From Stromatinia cepivora (lineage: Eukaryota; Ascomycota; Leotiomycetes; Helotiales; Sclerotiniaceae): DNA of 64,000 nt. Positions 62,372 to 64,000 of the stretch are shown here, in pieces. The notes beneath the pieces are model-generated. The model was not told the origin of the DNA, made no database searches, and saw nothing but the letters and a program-made list of their open reading frames with translations. The DNA lies in assembly GCA_014898415.1 (NCBI GenBank), contig RCTD01000008.1, positions 1,426,001 to 1,490,000 on the forward strand, written 5' to 3'. The translations under genes were made by a program, and so were the position numbers. Position 1 is the stretch's first letter. Each line of letters opens with the position of its first letter.

Positions 62372-63043
62372 CTTAACCACTAGCATTTTATCACGTGACT
62401 TTACATAGATTACAATATAAGCATTGTAACAATAAAGTAACGGATAAAATTTCATTCCATATCTATACAAAGATTCTATGCGAAAAGATGAAAAGTATAA
62501 AAGGGGATATATTCATGATAGTATATCTAATTAATTATATTAAATTTCCTGAGCCGGGTTTATAGAGTTCGAAGTTCGAAAAACTCTTGGTCTATGTTTC
62601 TCTGAAACTCATCCCAATCTAGTCTGCATTAGTCTGTATCCCTACTATTAGTGTTAGTTCTAGTATCTGTAGTGAACAATGGATTTATGAAATATGGGGT
62701 AATGTTTTAGGAAAATTATGGAATTTGGAGAACCTAGAGTACAAGGTACTCTAGGAATATTGTTTTGTGATACAAGTTAAGATAAAATATTAACCCTATG
62801 ATTGAAGTAGTCCTAATATGATAGCCGTATTGGTATAATAATCTTAGGTTTGAATTTATCCTAGAATATTTGTTCTAGGATGAGAGGGTGTGTAGGATAA
62901 ATCATTTAGGCTATATACTCATCTGGGATATATATAGTTATAGAAAATGTATCCTCTGCACTCTGTCCTATAAACGACATCCTACAGCAATACTACTCCT
63001 ATGATCTAGGTGACCCTGATATGTTCTGAAGGCCTAAGCCATT
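62372..63043. other. Sequence between the two inverted LTR copies
   Basis: No gene was found. A stretch from about 62,890 to 62,989 is bounded by TGTAGGAT and ATCCTACA and includes TATATATAG, so it may be part of another small LTR. This is not established. Confidence 0.35.
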
Positions 63044-63401
63044 TGTTACGGCGCTACAACTCTTAGATCACGTGGAAGAGATCTGAGGACTGATAGGAAG
63101 CCGGTAAGGGTTTCTACTAAGGGTCAAGCAGGAACTCAATTGGGTGATATAGCAATATCGTATTGTAGTGTAACTAATAGTATGGAATACTAAATGAATG
63201 ATCTTGAGCACGAAGCTCTACAGTAAGGAATCCCAATCCATTATATAGATCTTCGTTCTCCTTGTCCCATCGCTCCCACCTCCTGGCTTCCAGTGGGAGT
63301 AGTGGGATCCCATCTGTCCCACTATATCAAGATCAGTGGAATCAGTGGGACTCCCAGTCAGGTGACACTAGTCACGAGACCTATTGCTACCCGTTGTAAC
63401 A
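63044..63401 (-). mobile_element. LTR-like sequence, copy 2 (358 bp)
   Basis: On the minus strand it runs from TGTTACAACGGG to GCGCCGTAACA, with TATATAA in the middle and the shared TGTAGAGCTTCGTGCTCAAG word. Flanking five bases (CCATT and TCAGG) do not match, so either a target duplication was lost or the boundaries are off. Confidence 0.6.
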
Positions 63402-64000
63402 TCAGGTTTGTTTCTTTGGTAGTAATGGAGTTAATATTCATCATCGTTATTATTATAAGTAATGGATACGTGATAGTTCTAAAAAATCATAATATTGTCG
63501 CCTATAATCAAAGCTGTAGATCCGGTACAGTAACCGTGCACTTATATTACCCCAAAACCTTAAAAACGCGTAAATTTCGCGAATTGAATTTCAACTCTCT
63601 TTATTATTTATTTATCAATAGTATTACAATGTATTTCCAGAACCTTGAATATTGAAAGGGAGTTAGTTTTTAAATATCTTACTCTATATTTATATAGCAA
63701 AATTATTGGTAAAGCTTTCAATAGTTCTAATCCTTATTGTATCGCAATTGATTTTAATTTCGAAACACAAACCGTTCGTTATATTCTACAGTAAGATATA
63801 TTATGTAATAAAAGAATGAATCTATCTTGTATTCTTCGAATTAGATTTTATATAGAAAAAGAAAAACATATATTAATTCGATATATTCGATTATATCCAA
63901 AATCAATTTATATATAAACAAAAACAATTATAGGTTTTAAATGTAATATCTTTATTATTAAGAAGATTTTGAAGATTTATAGAATTATCAATTGGAAGTG
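63402..64000. other. AT-rich right edge of the window
   Basis: Composition becomes strongly A/T again from about 63,430. The open frame 63,293-63,655 crosses an LTR boundary and is not a credible gene. This is probably the start of another mutated repeat block. Confidence 0.4.

Noticed and set aside
62890..62989. TGTAGGAT...ATCCTACA segment as a small LTR or MITE
   Set aside because: No target duplication and no second copy in the window.
63293..63655. 120-codon plus-strand ORF
   Set aside because: It starts inside an LTR copy and runs into AT-rich sequence; no protein-like features.
1..64000. CRISPR arrays, rRNA genes, bacterial operons
   Set aside because: No regularly spaced direct repeats of CRISPR type and no rRNA landmarks; gene structure is fungal with introns.

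Overview
The window looks like nuclear DNA of a filamentous ascomycete, probably a leotiomycete. The genes have short introns (45 to 131 bp) with GTAAGT-like donors and CTAAC/TAATAC-type branch sites, and the tRNAs carry introns. A long AT-rich block contains relics whose Trp, Gln and Arg codons have become stops, the footprint of repeat-induced point mutation (RIP). The class assignment is an inference from recalled protein families.

Region 1 (about 1-15,130) is ordinary gene space. It holds the 3' tip of an unknown gene, ATP12 (minus, two exons), a weak candidate secreted-protein ORF, and three intron-containing tRNAs (Tyr-GUA, Lys-CUU, Lys-UUU) with a partial inverted tRNA-Lys duplicate. 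It continues with a DUF3237 gene, quinolinate phosphoribosyltransferase (BNA6/nadC type, minus, two exons), an F-box gene with at least four introns, and a small three-exon gene for a CYSTM protein (13,501-13,888).

Region 2 (about 15,131-22,980) is a same-strand array of five diverged paralogs of an unrecognised family (about 180-235 aa). Shared marks are an FPQMKLAAG-type motif and a RL.GVYKKEF-type C-terminus. Two members are broken by single-base frameshifts at homopolymers.

Region 3 (about 22,980-60,000) is an AT-rich, RIP-mutated block that can be read as layers. A Fot1/pogo (Tc1/mariner) element (24,272-31,889) contains a Ty1/copia element (24,771-30,254) and a 191-bp solo LTR. A second Ty1/copia element (38,142-50,088) contains a third, complete one (38,435-43,919) and three 310-bp solo LTRs. 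Every one of these insertions has a target-site duplication that can be read. Between the transposons lie relics of two DUF3435 tyrosine recombinases (32,900-35,977 and 57,089-59,503) and a full-length relic of a HET / NB-ARC / TPR NOD-like receptor gene (51,993-55,665). DUF3435 is the superfamily of Starship captains, and NLR genes are known Starship cargo, so a decayed Starship is a reasonable but unproven reading.

Region 4 (about 60,000-64,000) is intermediate in composition. It has one small credible ORF, a 90-bp perfect-arm foldback, and two inverted copies of another LTR, then returns to AT-rich sequence at the right edge.
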